64,000 bases of DNA from Gilvimarinus algae. Its GTDB lineage: Bacteria; Pseudomonadota; Gammaproteobacteria; Pseudomonadales; Cellvibrionaceae. Position numbers and translations under genes: made by a program. Location of the stretch: the NCBI RefSeq assembly GCF_030518215.1, contig NZ_JAULRT010000047.1, forward strand, positions 1 through 64,000. Direction: 5' to 3'. Each line of letters starts with the position of its first letter. Within the stretch, counting starts at the first letter, position 1. The notes below the pieces were generated by a model. That model was not told the origin of the DNA. It made no database searches and saw only the letters and a program-made list of their open reading frames with translations. Below are positions 34,989-43,797 of the stretch, one piece after another.

Positions 34989-37061
34989 GTGAAGATCAAG
35001 ACATCCTACTGCGCGGCAGCGGTGCTGCTGGGCGCCGTAGCCAACGGTTACGCCCAGAGCGGCGAGCAGCCGGAAATCGAACAAATGGTGGTTTGGGGCA
35101 CCGAGGTGCGCGCCTCTTCGGTGTATATGGACACCGCTGACATCACCATCCGCCAAGCCGATCACATCAGTGACTTGCTGCGCACCATTCCCGGTGTGGA
35201 TGTGGGCGGCGCCCACTCCATGAACCAGCGCATCACCATCCGCAGCATGGATGACAAAGACCTGCGCATCAGCATCGACGGCGCCAACCAAAACACCTAC
35301 ATGTACCACCATATGGGCAACCTGCAGATTCACGCGGACATTCTCAAGTCCGTGGACATCGACGTGGGTACCAATTCGGTGATTAACGGCGGCCTGGGCG
35401 GCGCGGTGCGCTTTGAAACCAAAGAGGCTAAGGATCTGCTGAGCGGCAACGATCGCTTTGGCGCGCGCCTGGAAGGTACGGTCAGCGACAACTCGGGCGA
35501 CAGCTACTCGGCAACCGCCTACGCGCAGCTGGGCAGCAAGGTGGACCTGCTGGCCTATTACAACCATGTGGACCGGGATAACTACGAGGTTGGCGGCGGC
35601 GAAATCAAGGACGCCAACGGCGATGTTATCCCCGGTACCGATGGCAAGGTGCGCGGGCTTAAAGGTGATCTGGACGACGCCCTGATCAAGGTCGGCATTG
35701 ATTTTACCCCCAGCCAGCGCCTGGAAATCGGCTACGAGTCCTACAAGGATGAAGGCAACTACAGCTATCGCCCGGACATGGGCCTGGCCACCGACCTGGC
35801 CATTACCGAATCCCTCGGTGTGCCCCTGCTCTGGCCCACTGAATTCACCCGCGACACCTACACCCTGAACTACGACGCGAGTATCGGCAGTCACACGCAA
35901 ATCAAAGCCGCCGTGTTTCGCAATGAGAGCAGCCTCTGGCGCGACGAGCTGGGCTACGCCCAAAACCCCGCCTATGAAACCTGGGCCGCCGTGGTTGAAG
36001 GCGATGCCGAAAACACCGGTGTGAACCTGCTGGCGGAAACCCTGATTGGCTCAGGCGTTACCCATACCCTCACCTACGGATTGGAAATCACCGAATACGA
36101 CACGCAATACACGGCCACTTACTTAAGCGGCGCCGTAGACAGCGCCGGTGAAGAGGCCACCGACTCGGCCGTCTTTATTCAGGATCGTATTGAGCTGGGT
36201 CAGTTTGCTCTGATTCCCGGCCTGCGCTACAACGACTACGATCTCAACTCCGCCGTGGTGGACAAGCGCTACGACGATGTGACCGGCGCCCTGGCGCTGG
36301 AGTTCCAGCCCACCGACAGTCTGTTGTTCCGCCTGTCAGGCACGGAGCTGTTCAAAGGCCCGGATATCTCCGAGGTATTCGTTGGTGCCGGCTTGTTTGA
36401 AGACCCCAACCCGGAGCTTGAGGCCGAGGGGGGACGCAACGACGAATTGTCATTCGCCTACGGCGATGCCGTGCTCGGCGCCGATCAGTTCAGCGTGGGC
36501 GCGACCCTTTTCCGCACCGAGATTGAAGGCTATATCTATCAGTACGCCAGCCCGGTAATGGACAACGTGGGCGATATGGAAATCACCGGTGGCGAGGCCT
36601 ATATCGGCTACGACATCGGCGGGCTGAGCGCGCTGCTGACCTACTCCGACGCCGAGAGTGAACTGGACGCCTACGCCGGCTACGAACAATTCGAGGGCGC
36701 GCGCATCGACCGCCAGCAGGGCGATACCTGGAGCTTGAACCTCGGCTATGAATTCGCGAGCATCGACCTCAAGCTACACTACGATGCTCTGCTGGTGGGG
36801 GATGTTGCCGCTGGCCCGGATCTCGATGGCGCCACCTTGGAAAACGCCAAAGACGGCTACACCGTGCACAATATCTCCCTCCAGTGGCAACCGCTCGACA
36901 GCCTGCAGCTGACCGCCGGGGTGGACAATCTGTTTGACGAGTTTTACGCGTCGCAATCCTCGCGCACAGGTACCAGCTTTCACCCGCGCTTTGGCCAGCT
37001 CTACCTAATGGACTACGAGCCGGGCCGCAACATTAAAGCGACTGTGTCCTACCGTTTCTAA
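34989..37061 (+). CDS. TonB-dependent receptor, heme/siderophore type
   Basis: A 690-residue outer-membrane receptor. A signal peptide ends near ANGYAQ, followed by a TonB box-like EQMVVWGTEV at 31-40, a plug domain (LLRTIPGVDVGG, GTNSVINGGLGGAVRFETK) and a barrel ending YRF. In the barrel, LFKGP and NPEL resemble the FRAP/NPNL pair of heme receptors. The neighbouring PchR-like regulator and Fur-like box support iron-linked uptake. The ligand (heme or ferric siderophore) is not settled by sequence. Confidence 0.85.
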   Translation: MKIKTSYCAAAVLLGAVANGYAQSGEQPEIEQMVVWGTEVRASSVYMDTADITIRQADHISDLLRTIPGVDVGGAHSMNQRITIRSMDDKDLRISIDGANQNTYMYHHMGNLQIHADILKSVDIDVGTNSVINGGLGGAVRFETKEAKDLLSGNDRFGARLEGTVSDNSGDSYSATAYAQLGSKVDLLAYYNHVDRDNYEVGGGEIKDANGDVIPGTDGKVRGLKGDLDDALIKVGIDFTPSQRLEIGYESYKDEGNYSYRPDMGLATDLAITESLGVPLLWPTEFTRDTYTLNYDASIGSHTQIKAAVFRNESSLWRDELGYAQNPAYETWAAVVEGDAENTGVNLLAETLIGSGVTHTLTYGLEITEYDTQYTATYLSGAVDSAGEEATDSAVFIQDRIELGQFALIPGLRYNDYDLNSAVVDKRYDDVTGALALEFQPTDSLLFRLSGTELFKGPDISEVFVGAGLFEDPNPELEAEGGRNDELSFAYGDAVLGADQFSVGATLFRTEIEGYIYQYASPVMDNVGDMEITGGEAYIGYDIGGLSALLTYSDAESELDAYAGYEQFEGARIDRQQGDTWSLNLGYEFASIDLKLHYDALLVGDVAAGPDLDGATLENAKDGYTVHNISLQWQPLDSLQLTAGVDNLFDEFYASQSSRTGTSFHPRFGQLYLMDYEPGRNIKATVSYRF

Positions 37062-37073
37062 TTTCGCCGACAA

Positions 37074-37112
37074 ACAGGCCCAGCCGCATTGCACGGATGC
37101 GGATGGGCCTGT
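37074..37112 (+). terminator. Hairpin after the TonB receptor gene
   Basis: The outer 9-bp stem ACAGGCCCA/TGGGCCTGT (37074-37082, 37104-37112) and an inner 5-bp CGCAT/ATGCG stem are separated by a small internal loop. A weak T-rich tail follows. Confidence 0.5.
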
Positions 37113-37152
37113 AGTTTATGGCGCTTGAAAAAGTCTCTGCGAACTCAAGCCC

Positions 37153-38391
37153 ATGACAGCCCTAGCCCGCCAATTGAGTCTCACCGATGCCGTTTTCATC
37201 GGCCTGGCCGCCATGCTCGGCGCCGGCATCTTTGCCGCCATAGCTCCGGCGCTGACGGCCGCCGGCAACTGGGTCTGGTTATCGCTGCTATTGGCGGCGG
37301 TCGTCGCCTACTGCAACGCGGTGTCATCGGCGCAACTGGCCGCCTGCCACCCCCAGGCCGGCGGTACTTACCTCTACGCACGCGAGCGCTTGCATCCGCT
37401 GGCCGGGTTTATCGCCGGGGCCTGCTTTCTCGTAGGTAAAACCGCCAGCGGTGCGGTTATGGCGCTGACCTTCGCCCACTATCTGTTGCCCGCTTATGCC
37501 AAACCGGCGGCACTGTTGGCGCTGGCGCTGCTCACGGCTCTCAATCTCCTGGGGATCGCCAAAACCGCGCTGGTCAGCCGGCTGATTGTGGTGATGGTTA
37601 TCGCCGGGCTCCTCGCCATTGTCGCCCTGTGCCTGAGCGCACCGACCGCAGATTGGCGTCGGCTGCTGCCGAGCGATTCCGTCTCGCCGGCCGGCCTACT
37701 ACAGGGAGCGGCCATCTGGTTTTTTGCCTTTGCCGGTTACGCGCGCCTGGCCACGCTGGCCGAAGAGGTGCGTGAACCGCGTCGCGTGTTGACCCGCGCT
37801 ATCCCGCTGTCCCTGACACTGGTACTGGGGTTGTATCTGCTGGTGAGTCTAGCCGCGCTCAGTGCCGCCGGCCCGAGCGCACTGGCAGCGAGCGCCGCCC
37901 CCCTGGCCACGGCGGTCGAGGCAGCGGGCTTCGCCGCTCTGGCACCGGCAGTGCGCCTGCTCGCCGCCATCGCCTGCCTGGGCGTTCTGATTGCCTTGAT
38001 CGCCGGGATCAGCAGGACATTACTCGCCATGAGCCGAAACCGGGATTTACCGGGCTTTTTCGAACATATTGAACCGCGCCGCCAGGTGCCTCGGCGCGCC
38101 GAGCTGACCGTGGCGCTGGCCATCGGCATCGCCATTACCTCTCTGGATGTCTACGAGGCCATTGGCTTTAGCGCCTTTTGCGTGCTGCTTTACTACGCCC
38201 TGACAAACGCCTCAGCTCTCAAGCTCAGCAAAACCGAGCGGGTCTGGCCCAGAGCCTTGAGCCATATCGGCCTTGTCGGCTGTCTGCTGTTGGCCTTCAG
38301 CCTGCCTGACAAGGCGCTGCTTTGGGGCGGGCTCTGCGTCAGCGCCCTGACCGTTTATTATCTGATTCGCAAAAATCGCCATGGCTACTGA
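37153..38391 (+). CDS. APC-family amino acid permease
   Basis: A 412-residue transporter with about twelve hydrophobic segments. The N-terminal GLAAMLGAGIFAAIAPAL is the APC-superfamily unwound helix 1 (GAGIF), and ATLAEEVREPRRVLTRAIP is the conserved loop that follows helix 6. It probably moves an amino acid or amine by proton or solute exchange. Its stop overlaps the following gamma-glutamylcyclotransferase-like gene by 11 bases, hinting at amino acid or glutathione-related recycling. The substrate is unknown. Confidence 0.85.
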   Translation: MTALARQLSLTDAVFIGLAAMLGAGIFAAIAPALTAAGNWVWLSLLLAAVVAYCNAVSSAQLAACHPQAGGTYLYARERLHPLAGFIAGACFLVGKTASGAVMALTFAHYLLPAYAKPAALLALALLTALNLLGIAKTALVSRLIVVMVIAGLLAIVALCLSAPTADWRRLLPSDSVSPAGLLQGAAIWFFAFAGYARLATLAEEVREPRRVLTRAIPLSLTLVLGLYLLVSLAALSAAGPSALAASAAPLATAVEAAGFAALAPAVRLLAAIACLGVLIALIAGISRTLLAMSRNRDLPGFFEHIEPRRQVPRRAELTVALAIGIAITSLDVYEAIGFSAFCVLLYYALTNASALKLSKTERVWPRALSHIGLVGCLLLAFSLPDKALLWGGLCVSALTVYYLIRKNRHGY

Positions 38392-38830
38392 GCAGGCGGG
38401 CGAGAGACAGCTGTTTATCTACGGTACGCTGCGCGAACCCAATCACCCCATGCACCGCTTTTTACGCCGCCATAGCCAGTGGCTGGGACGCGCAAGTATC
38501 AGCGCCAGGCTCTACGAGCTGGGTGACTACCCCGGGGCTATACTCGCGCCAACCGGCATTGACGCCACCGGCGCTCGGGTTTGGGGAGATGTGGTTTGCC
38601 TGAGCGATGCCGCCGGGCTTTTACAAAAGCTCGACGACTATGAGGAGTGCACCGCCGCCTATGCCGAGCCGCACGAGTATCGGCGGGAAATCACAAGGGC
38701 GAGCATGGATAACGGGAAGAGCCTAAGTTGCTGGGTCTACGCTTACCAACACAAAGTAGATGAGAGCCGCCGGATTGTATCCGGCGACTACCTAGAGCAC
38801 CTGAAACTCGCTAACAACCCCCGGCGCTGA
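38381..38830 (+). CDS. Gamma-glutamylcyclotransferase-like (AIG2) protein
   Basis: A 149-residue protein of the BtrG/GGCT fold. It has the substrate loop FIYGTLREPNHPMH (YGSL-type), then YELGDYPGAI, and LDDYEECTA, where the acidic residues sit as in the catalytic Glu region. Family members cleave gamma-glutamyl amines or have unknown roles. The start overlaps the permease gene, and the last 20 bases overlap the convergent pilin gene. Confidence 0.82.
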   Translation: MATEQAGERQLFIYGTLREPNHPMHRFLRRHSQWLGRASISARLYELGDYPGAILAPTGIDATGARVWGDVVCLSDAAGLLQKLDDYEECTAAYAEPHEYRREITRASMDNGKSLSCWVYAYQHKVDESRRIVSGDYLEHLKLANNPRR

Positions 38831-39272
38831 TAACGATAGCGGGTTGATTGTTTACCCCGGTAGCCGAGGTGTAGGAAACGCGGCAGTTGGCATCGATGCT
38901 GCCGTTGTCATCCAAATCGTAACCGACCACCCCGTCATTGGTGGTGCCGATATCCGCCAGGTCATCACTTTGTATGCGCAGTAAGGTTTCGATGCTGGCG
39001 GTGGTGGGGTAACCATAAGCCACCGCGACGTTATTGCCACTGCCATCGCCACAGGTGGTAGAGGCCGCCTGTTCATTGCCCTCAATCACGCAGCGGGCAT
39101 AAATCAGGTTGGCCGCACCGATCATAGAGCCCTGCACGCCCTGTAGTACGGCAGCGCGGGCATCGCCCTGAATGCGGACAAAGCGCGGTACGGCAATCGC
39201 GGCGAGAATGCCGATAATCGTGATCACGACGACCAATTCAATCAGAGTAAAACCTCGAACCTGTGTTTTCAT
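38811..39272 (-). CDS. Type IV pilin/MSHA-like prepilin, orphan
   Basis: A 153-residue protein with a prepilin peptidase site after Gly7 (QVRG, then FTLIELVVVITIIGILAAIAV, mature Phe1 and Glu5). The globular part has two cysteine pairs (CVIEG to TTCGDG; CRVSY to AGGC) and a DLDDNGSIDANC segment resembling a calcium-binding loop. The ATG at 39272 follows GAGGAGGAAC. No pilus or secretion genes are nearby, so it is an orphan subunit, perhaps used by a pilus or type II secretion machine encoded elsewhere. Confidence 0.85.
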   Translation of the reverse strand: MKTQVRGFTLIELVVVITIIGILAAIAVPRFVRIQGDARAAVLQGVQGSMIGAANLIYARCVIEGNEQAASTTCGDGSGNNVAVAYGYPTTASIETLLRIQSDDLADIGTTNDGVVGYDLDDNGSIDANCRVSYTSATGVNNQPAIVISAGGC

Positions 39273-39316
39273 TGTTCCTCCTCGCAAAGCGATTGTTATT
39301 CTATCTTAGCCGATCT

Positions 39317-40234
39317 TTAGCGCCCTTGCGCCTCGGCGTGAACGGTGCTCACCACTTGCTCGCAAAGGCGGTGACTGTCCAGCACGCCTTGCAGATACCC
39401 AGCATCGACGTCGCCTTGTCGCACAGTGGCCAAAAAGCTCTCCAGCATAGCAACAAAGCCGCGCTTGTGCAGGGTATCTTCCCAATCGCCAAAACCGATG
39501 GCTTCGGAGCGGTTATCCACACTGTACAAACCCTGACGCAGGTTATCCACCTGCCAGCTCTCATTGAGAGCACTGTATTCGAGCCGCTCGCGAGTGCAGC
39601 CGTTCAGGCGATTCATGGCGGCCGTAAAAGACGCTCCGCCGCGGTGCCAGGTGACCTGCACACTGCCGAGCTGCTCAGGACTTGGGCAGTAGGAACTGAC
39701 GTGCAAATCAGTGGGCATCTCCCCGGCGCAGTGGCGAACAAAATCCAGCACGTGGATAAAATCATCGTAGACAAAGGTGCGGGCATCGCCGGGCAAATTG
39801 TGTCGGTGCTTTTGATAGATCACTGAAATCGGCTCGCGCTGAAGCGCCTGCTGGTACAACGGGGCATAGCGCCGGTTAAAGCCGCAAAACAGTGGGACAT
39901 TTTTCTCTAAAGCCAGATTCACTAAGGCTTCGGACTCGTCCAACTGATCGCTCAGGGGCTTGTCGACGAACACGGCAATGCCGCGACGCAAAGCGGCTTC
40001 GGCAATGACGCTGTGGCTATGGGTGCTGGAATGAATCATGACCGCGTCGGGAGCATTGTCGAGCAGCTGAGAGACGTCCGTGTAGGCCTCATCAATGCGA
40101 TAACGCTCAGACAATTCTCGCAGGGTTTGGCGATTGCGGGTACAGAGAATCGGGGTAATCTCGGGGTGACGGCCGACAACGGGCAAGTAGGCCTTGCGGG
40201 CAATATCGCCCAAACCGACGAGGGCTATGCGCAT
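39317..40234 (-). CDS. Gfo/Idh/MocA oxidoreductase (cytoplasmic)
   Basis: A 305-residue NAD(P)-dependent dehydrogenase-like protein. It begins MRIALVGLGDIARKAYLPVV (Rossmann loop GLGDIA), has the cofactor/catalytic motif FVDKPLSD where EKP is usual, and FCGFNRRYAPLY in the C-terminal domain. The TTG at 40249 is open but the ATG at 40234 is better placed on the Rossmann strand. Its neighbour encodes a HAD phosphatase, 26 bases away and probably co-transcribed. The substrate is unknown. Confidence 0.82.
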   Translation of the reverse strand: MRIALVGLGDIARKAYLPVVGRHPEITPILCTRNRQTLRELSERYRIDEAYTDVSQLLDNAPDAVMIHSSTHSHSVIAEAALRRGIAVFVDKPLSDQLDESEALVNLALEKNVPLFCGFNRRYAPLYQQALQREPISVIYQKHRHNLPGDARTFVYDDFIHVLDFVRHCAGEMPTDLHVSSYCPSPEQLGSVQVTWHRGGASFTAAMNRLNGCTRERLEYSALNESWQVDNLRQGLYSVDNRSEAIGFGDWEDTLHKRGFVAMLESFLATVRQGDVDAGYLQGVLDSHRLCEQVVSTVHAEAQGR

Positions 40235-40260
40235 GAAACGGTCTCGCAAAGGGCGCTATG

Positions 40261-41007
40261 TTACAGCAATGACCAGAGATCGGCGACACCGGCAATCAGC
40301 GGTGCCGGCCGCGAGAGTTTGTGCTCATCTCCCAGCCGGTACTTGCCGGTTTGCACCAGTGCCGCCTGCGCACCAGCATTGAGCGCCCCCTCCACATCGC
40401 CAAACACATCGTCGCCGATCATCAGGCACTGCTCGGGTGTCAAACCGGTAGAAGCGACCACCTGCGCAAAGAACAGCGCGCTGGGTTTACCCATAATCAC
40501 AGGTTCGACATCGGCCGCATAAGCCAGCGCATGAATAAATGGCCCGGCGTCCAGACTCAGCCCCTCGGTATCGCGAAAATAGCGGTTGTCGCCGATACCC
40601 AACAGCGGACAGCCGTCCATCAACAGGCGAAATGCCGTGTTCATAGTCGCGTAGTTTAGCCCGTCGCGGGCATCACCGAGTACCACGCAGTTGTAATTGG
40701 CGGCGTCTGTGCGAAACAGCGGTGCGATGGCCGGGTGCACCAGAGCATAGGGTATTTGCTGGCGCTGAGCGAGATAGGCAACAGCGGCATCGGGCGCGGT
40801 GAACAGTTCATCGGGTTTAACCTCTATGCCCAAAGCACCGAGTTTGGCGAGAATCTGTTCGCGAGACTTGGTTGCGGTGTTGGTGACAAAGCGCAGTGTC
40901 AGCCCCTGCTCGCGGGCGCGGGCGATGGTATCGACCGCGCCCGGCAGACAGGCATCGCCTTCGTAAAGAACACCGGATAAATCAAACAAAAGCGCGTGGA
41001 TGCTCAT
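40261..41007 (-). CDS. HAD-IIA family hydrolase (LHPP-like)
   Basis: A 248-residue phosphatase-like protein. Motif I is FDLSGVLYEG (Asp9, with Ser replacing the usual second Asp, as in the LHPP-like TIGR01458 group). Motif II is VTNTATKS, the C2B cap lies between, the Lys motif is IMGKPSALFF, and motif IV is MIGDDVFGDVEGA. The family dephosphorylates small molecules or phosphohistidine/phospholysine. Lies upstream of the oxidoreductase gene. Confidence 0.85.
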   Translation of the reverse strand: MSIHALLFDLSGVLYEGDACLPGAVDTIARAREQGLTLRFVTNTATKSREQILAKLGALGIEVKPDELFTAPDAAVAYLAQRQQIPYALVHPAIAPLFRTDAANYNCVVLGDARDGLNYATMNTAFRLLMDGCPLLGIGDNRYFRDTEGLSLDAGPFIHALAYAADVEPVIMGKPSALFFAQVVASTGLTPEQCLMIGDDVFGDVEGALNAGAQAALVQTGKYRLGDEHKLSRPAPLIAGVADLWSLL

Positions 41008-41040
41008 GGTTTTACCTCGCTCGGGCGCGCTTGCCGGCCG

Positions 41041-41751
41041 CTATTGCATCATAACCGTACCCAGCATGCCCAGCATAAAACCCAGTACCGCTCCCAGTGG
41101 CGGCGTCCAGTGACGGCGCATAACCGCCTGGGGCGCGATGTCTTGGAAAATCAGATACAGAATACCGCCCGAGGCGAAGCTCATGATCACCGCGGTCAAT
41201 GCTTCGCGCTCCTGCAACAAAGTATAGCCAATGACCGCAGCCAGAGGCCCAAGTAAACTGGCAACAAAAATGACGGTGAGTATTCGCCTGGGACGCAGAC
41301 CGCCAGTGCGCATTTCCCGGTAGGCGTTAAAGCCTTCCGGGAAGTTTTGCAGGCCGATAAAAGCCGCCAATACCATGCCCATTTTGCGGTCCTGGGAGAA
41401 GATAGCCCCCAGGGAAATCGCCTCGGGGACGTAATCCATAAGCATGGCGAGAAACTGGGCAAAGCCGCCGCCGCGACGGGCGAGCCAGGCATCCAGCACA
41501 CAGAACAACACACCACCCATACAAAAACTCAGGGCCAGCCGCCAGGGCGAGAGCTCATCCATGGCGTGCGGCGCCAAGGCAAAAGCCACAGCAGCCAAGA
41601 GAGCGCCGCCGCCGAAAGCCACAAGCGCGTGAATCAGCTCGCGCTTGGCTGTCGATTCAGCCGAGCCCTCATAACGCGCCAGCTGGGCACCGATAAAGGC
41701 GGTGACGCCGGCCGACCAGGTGATCAGAACAATTTGCCACAGCGCACTCAA
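41041..41751 (-). CDS. ZIP-like metal transporter with altered metal-site motifs
   Basis: A 236-residue, eight-helix-type membrane protein. The start chosen is TTG at 41751, with GGAG 8 bases upstream and just downstream of the betT stop; no better ATG exists. ZIP-signature helices are recognisable as DYVPEAISLGAIF and QNFPEGFNAY, but the usual histidines of HNxPEG are replaced by Asp/Gln. It may transport a different cation or be a divergent regulator. It follows betT by 23 bases on the same strand. Confidence 0.72.
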   Translation of the reverse strand: MSALWQIVLITWSAGVTAFIGAQLARYEGSAESTAKRELIHALVAFGGGALLAAVAFALAPHAMDELSPWRLALSFCMGGVLFCVLDAWLARRGGGFAQFLAMLMDYVPEAISLGAIFSQDRKMGMVLAAFIGLQNFPEGFNAYREMRTGGLRPRRILTVIFVASLLGPLAAVIGYTLLQEREALTAVIMSFASGGILYLIFQDIAPQAVMRRHWTPPLGAVLGFMLGMLGTVMMQ

Positions 41752-41774
41752 AGGTGTTGCTCCACTATCGCCGA

Positions 41775-43766
41775 CTAACGCACCGCATTGAGAAAGTGCA
41801 TGTGCTTTTCGTACTGATCCAGTACATCGGCAATCACCTGCTCTTCGGTCCAACCCATAATATCGTAATCCTGACCGCCCTCTTTCAGATACACCTCGGC
41901 GCGGTAATAGCGCAGCTTGTCGCCGCGCGCTTTACTGGTGTCGCGCATAACAAAGGTTGGCGGGGTGTAGGGGCGCGCATGTACCGAATAGAAAAAATCC
42001 ATTTCCTCACCGTGATTGACCGACATCCATAGCCGGTCTTTGTCGTCGCGATTGACCACCGCCTCGATGTTTTTTTGTTGTATTTCCCCCGCCACCCGCT
42101 GCAGTGCCTGCTGCACGGTGCCGTCGATAAAGGCCAGCACTTCCTCGCGATTGGGCTGGCGAATAATGCGGGACAAACGCTTCTCCCAGGGCACCGGATT
42201 GTGTGCCACCCTTGGCGCCAACATGGCATCGCGCAAACTCACCCGTTTGACAATTTCCAGCCGCAGGGCGCGCAGCAAACCCCAGCACATTAGCAACATC
42301 ACCACGGTAAACGGCAGCGCACTGGCGATAGTGGCGGTCTGCAGGGCGGAGAGCCCGCCGGCCACCAAGAGCGCAGCGGCGATCACCCCTTCGGTCACCG
42401 ACCAGAAAATACGCTGCCACACAGGGGTATCTTCTTCCGTGCCACCCGAGGTGAGCATGTCCACCACCAAAGAACCAGAATCCGACGAGGTCACGAAAAA
42501 CGTAATCACGAGCACGGTAGCCACGATGGAGGCGATGGTTGTCAACGGCAGATATTCGAAAAACTGAAACAGTGCCACCGAGGTATCCGCCGCCACCGCA
42601 TCGGCCAGCTGGGTAATGCCCTGCTCCAACACCATGTGGATTGCGGTATTGCCAAAGAAGGTCATCCACAAGAAGGTAAAACCCACAGGCACCATTAAGA
42701 CGCCGACGACAAACTCGCGAATGGTGCGCCCGCGCGACACGCGGGCAATGAACATGCCGACGAAGGGCGACCAGGCAATCCACCAGCCCCAGTAAAACAA
42801 GGTCCAGCCACCTATCCAGCCCGTGGGCTCGTAAGCGTAAAGTTTGAAGGTGGTGTCAACCAGGCCTGACAAATAATGCCCGACATTCTGGACATAGGTT
42901 TGCAACAGATAGACCGTGGGCCCAGCCGCCAGCACAAACAGCAGCAACACCACAGCGAGTATCAGGTTGAGTTCGGAGACGCGGCGAATACCGCCGTCCA
43001 GCCCCAATACCACAGACACTGTGGCCAGCACGGTAATACCGGCAATCAGCGCAATCTGCACTCCGGTACCTATTTCAACGTCAAACAAATAGTTGAGCCC
43101 GGCGTTCACCTGCATAACACCAAAACCCAGAGAGGTGGCCACCCCGAAGAGTGTGCCGAGCACGGCAAAAATATCCACTGCGTGGCCAATGGGGCCGTAG
43201 ATCCGCTCACCGATCAGCGGATAAAAGGCCGAGCGAATGGTCAGGGGTAACTTATGCCGAAAGGCAAAGTAAGCCAGCGACAAGGCCACCACGGCGTAGA
43301 TAGCCCAGGCATGTACACCCCAATGAAAGAAGGTGATACGCATGGCCTCGCGCGCCGCCTCGGCAGTGGCGGGATCACCCACCGGCGGCGTCATGGTGTG
43401 CATGACCGGCTCGGCCACACCAAAAAACATCAGGCCTATGCCCATGCCTGCCGAAAAGAGCATGGCAAACCACGAGAGGTAACTGTAATCCGGTTCGCTG
43501 TGATCGGGCCCGAGTTTAATACGGCCGTAGTCCGACAGCGCCAGCACCACCACAAAAATCAAAAACAGGGCGACCGCCAACACATAAAACCAGCCTGCCG
43601 AATGCACCACCCAGGCCTGAATGCTGCCAAAGAGTGTCTCTGCGGTTTCCGGCATAAGTACGGCGTAGAGCACAAACAGCAAACAAAGGCCCCCGGCGCC
43701 AATAAAAACCGGCGGGTTCACTTTGATCCAGCTTGGCTGAGATGGCGTGTTCTGCATGTCACTCAT
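41775..43766 (-). CDS. betT: BCCT-family choline/betaine transporter
   Basis: Imports choline or betaine for osmoprotection by proton or sodium symport. The 663-residue length with a long hydrophilic C-terminal tail (about 150 residues, ending MHFLNAVR) matches BetT rather than BetP. Twelve hydrophobic segments and the BCCT signature (GWTLFYWGWWIAWSPFVGMF) are present, plus GMGIGLMFFGVAEP in helix 3. It is preceded, 31 bases upstream, by a porin gene on the same strand. Confidence 0.9.
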   Translation of the reverse strand: MSDMQNTPSQPSWIKVNPPVFIGAGGLCLLFVLYAVLMPETAETLFGSIQAWVVHSAGWFYVLAVALFLIFVVVLALSDYGRIKLGPDHSEPDYSYLSWFAMLFSAGMGIGLMFFGVAEPVMHTMTPPVGDPATAEAAREAMRITFFHWGVHAWAIYAVVALSLAYFAFRHKLPLTIRSAFYPLIGERIYGPIGHAVDIFAVLGTLFGVATSLGFGVMQVNAGLNYLFDVEIGTGVQIALIAGITVLATVSVVLGLDGGIRRVSELNLILAVVLLLFVLAAGPTVYLLQTYVQNVGHYLSGLVDTTFKLYAYEPTGWIGGWTLFYWGWWIAWSPFVGMFIARVSRGRTIREFVVGVLMVPVGFTFLWMTFFGNTAIHMVLEQGITQLADAVAADTSVALFQFFEYLPLTTIASIVATVLVITFFVTSSDSGSLVVDMLTSGGTEEDTPVWQRIFWSVTEGVIAAALLVAGGLSALQTATIASALPFTVVMLLMCWGLLRALRLEIVKRVSLRDAMLAPRVAHNPVPWEKRLSRIIRQPNREEVLAFIDGTVQQALQRVAGEIQQKNIEAVVNRDDKDRLWMSVNHGEEMDFFYSVHARPYTPPTFVMRDTSKARGDKLRYYRAEVYLKEGGQDYDIMGWTEEQVIADVLDQYEKHMHFLNAVR

Positions 43767-43797
43767 GGAGCCCCCAAGTATTGCAAGTACTTAACGA

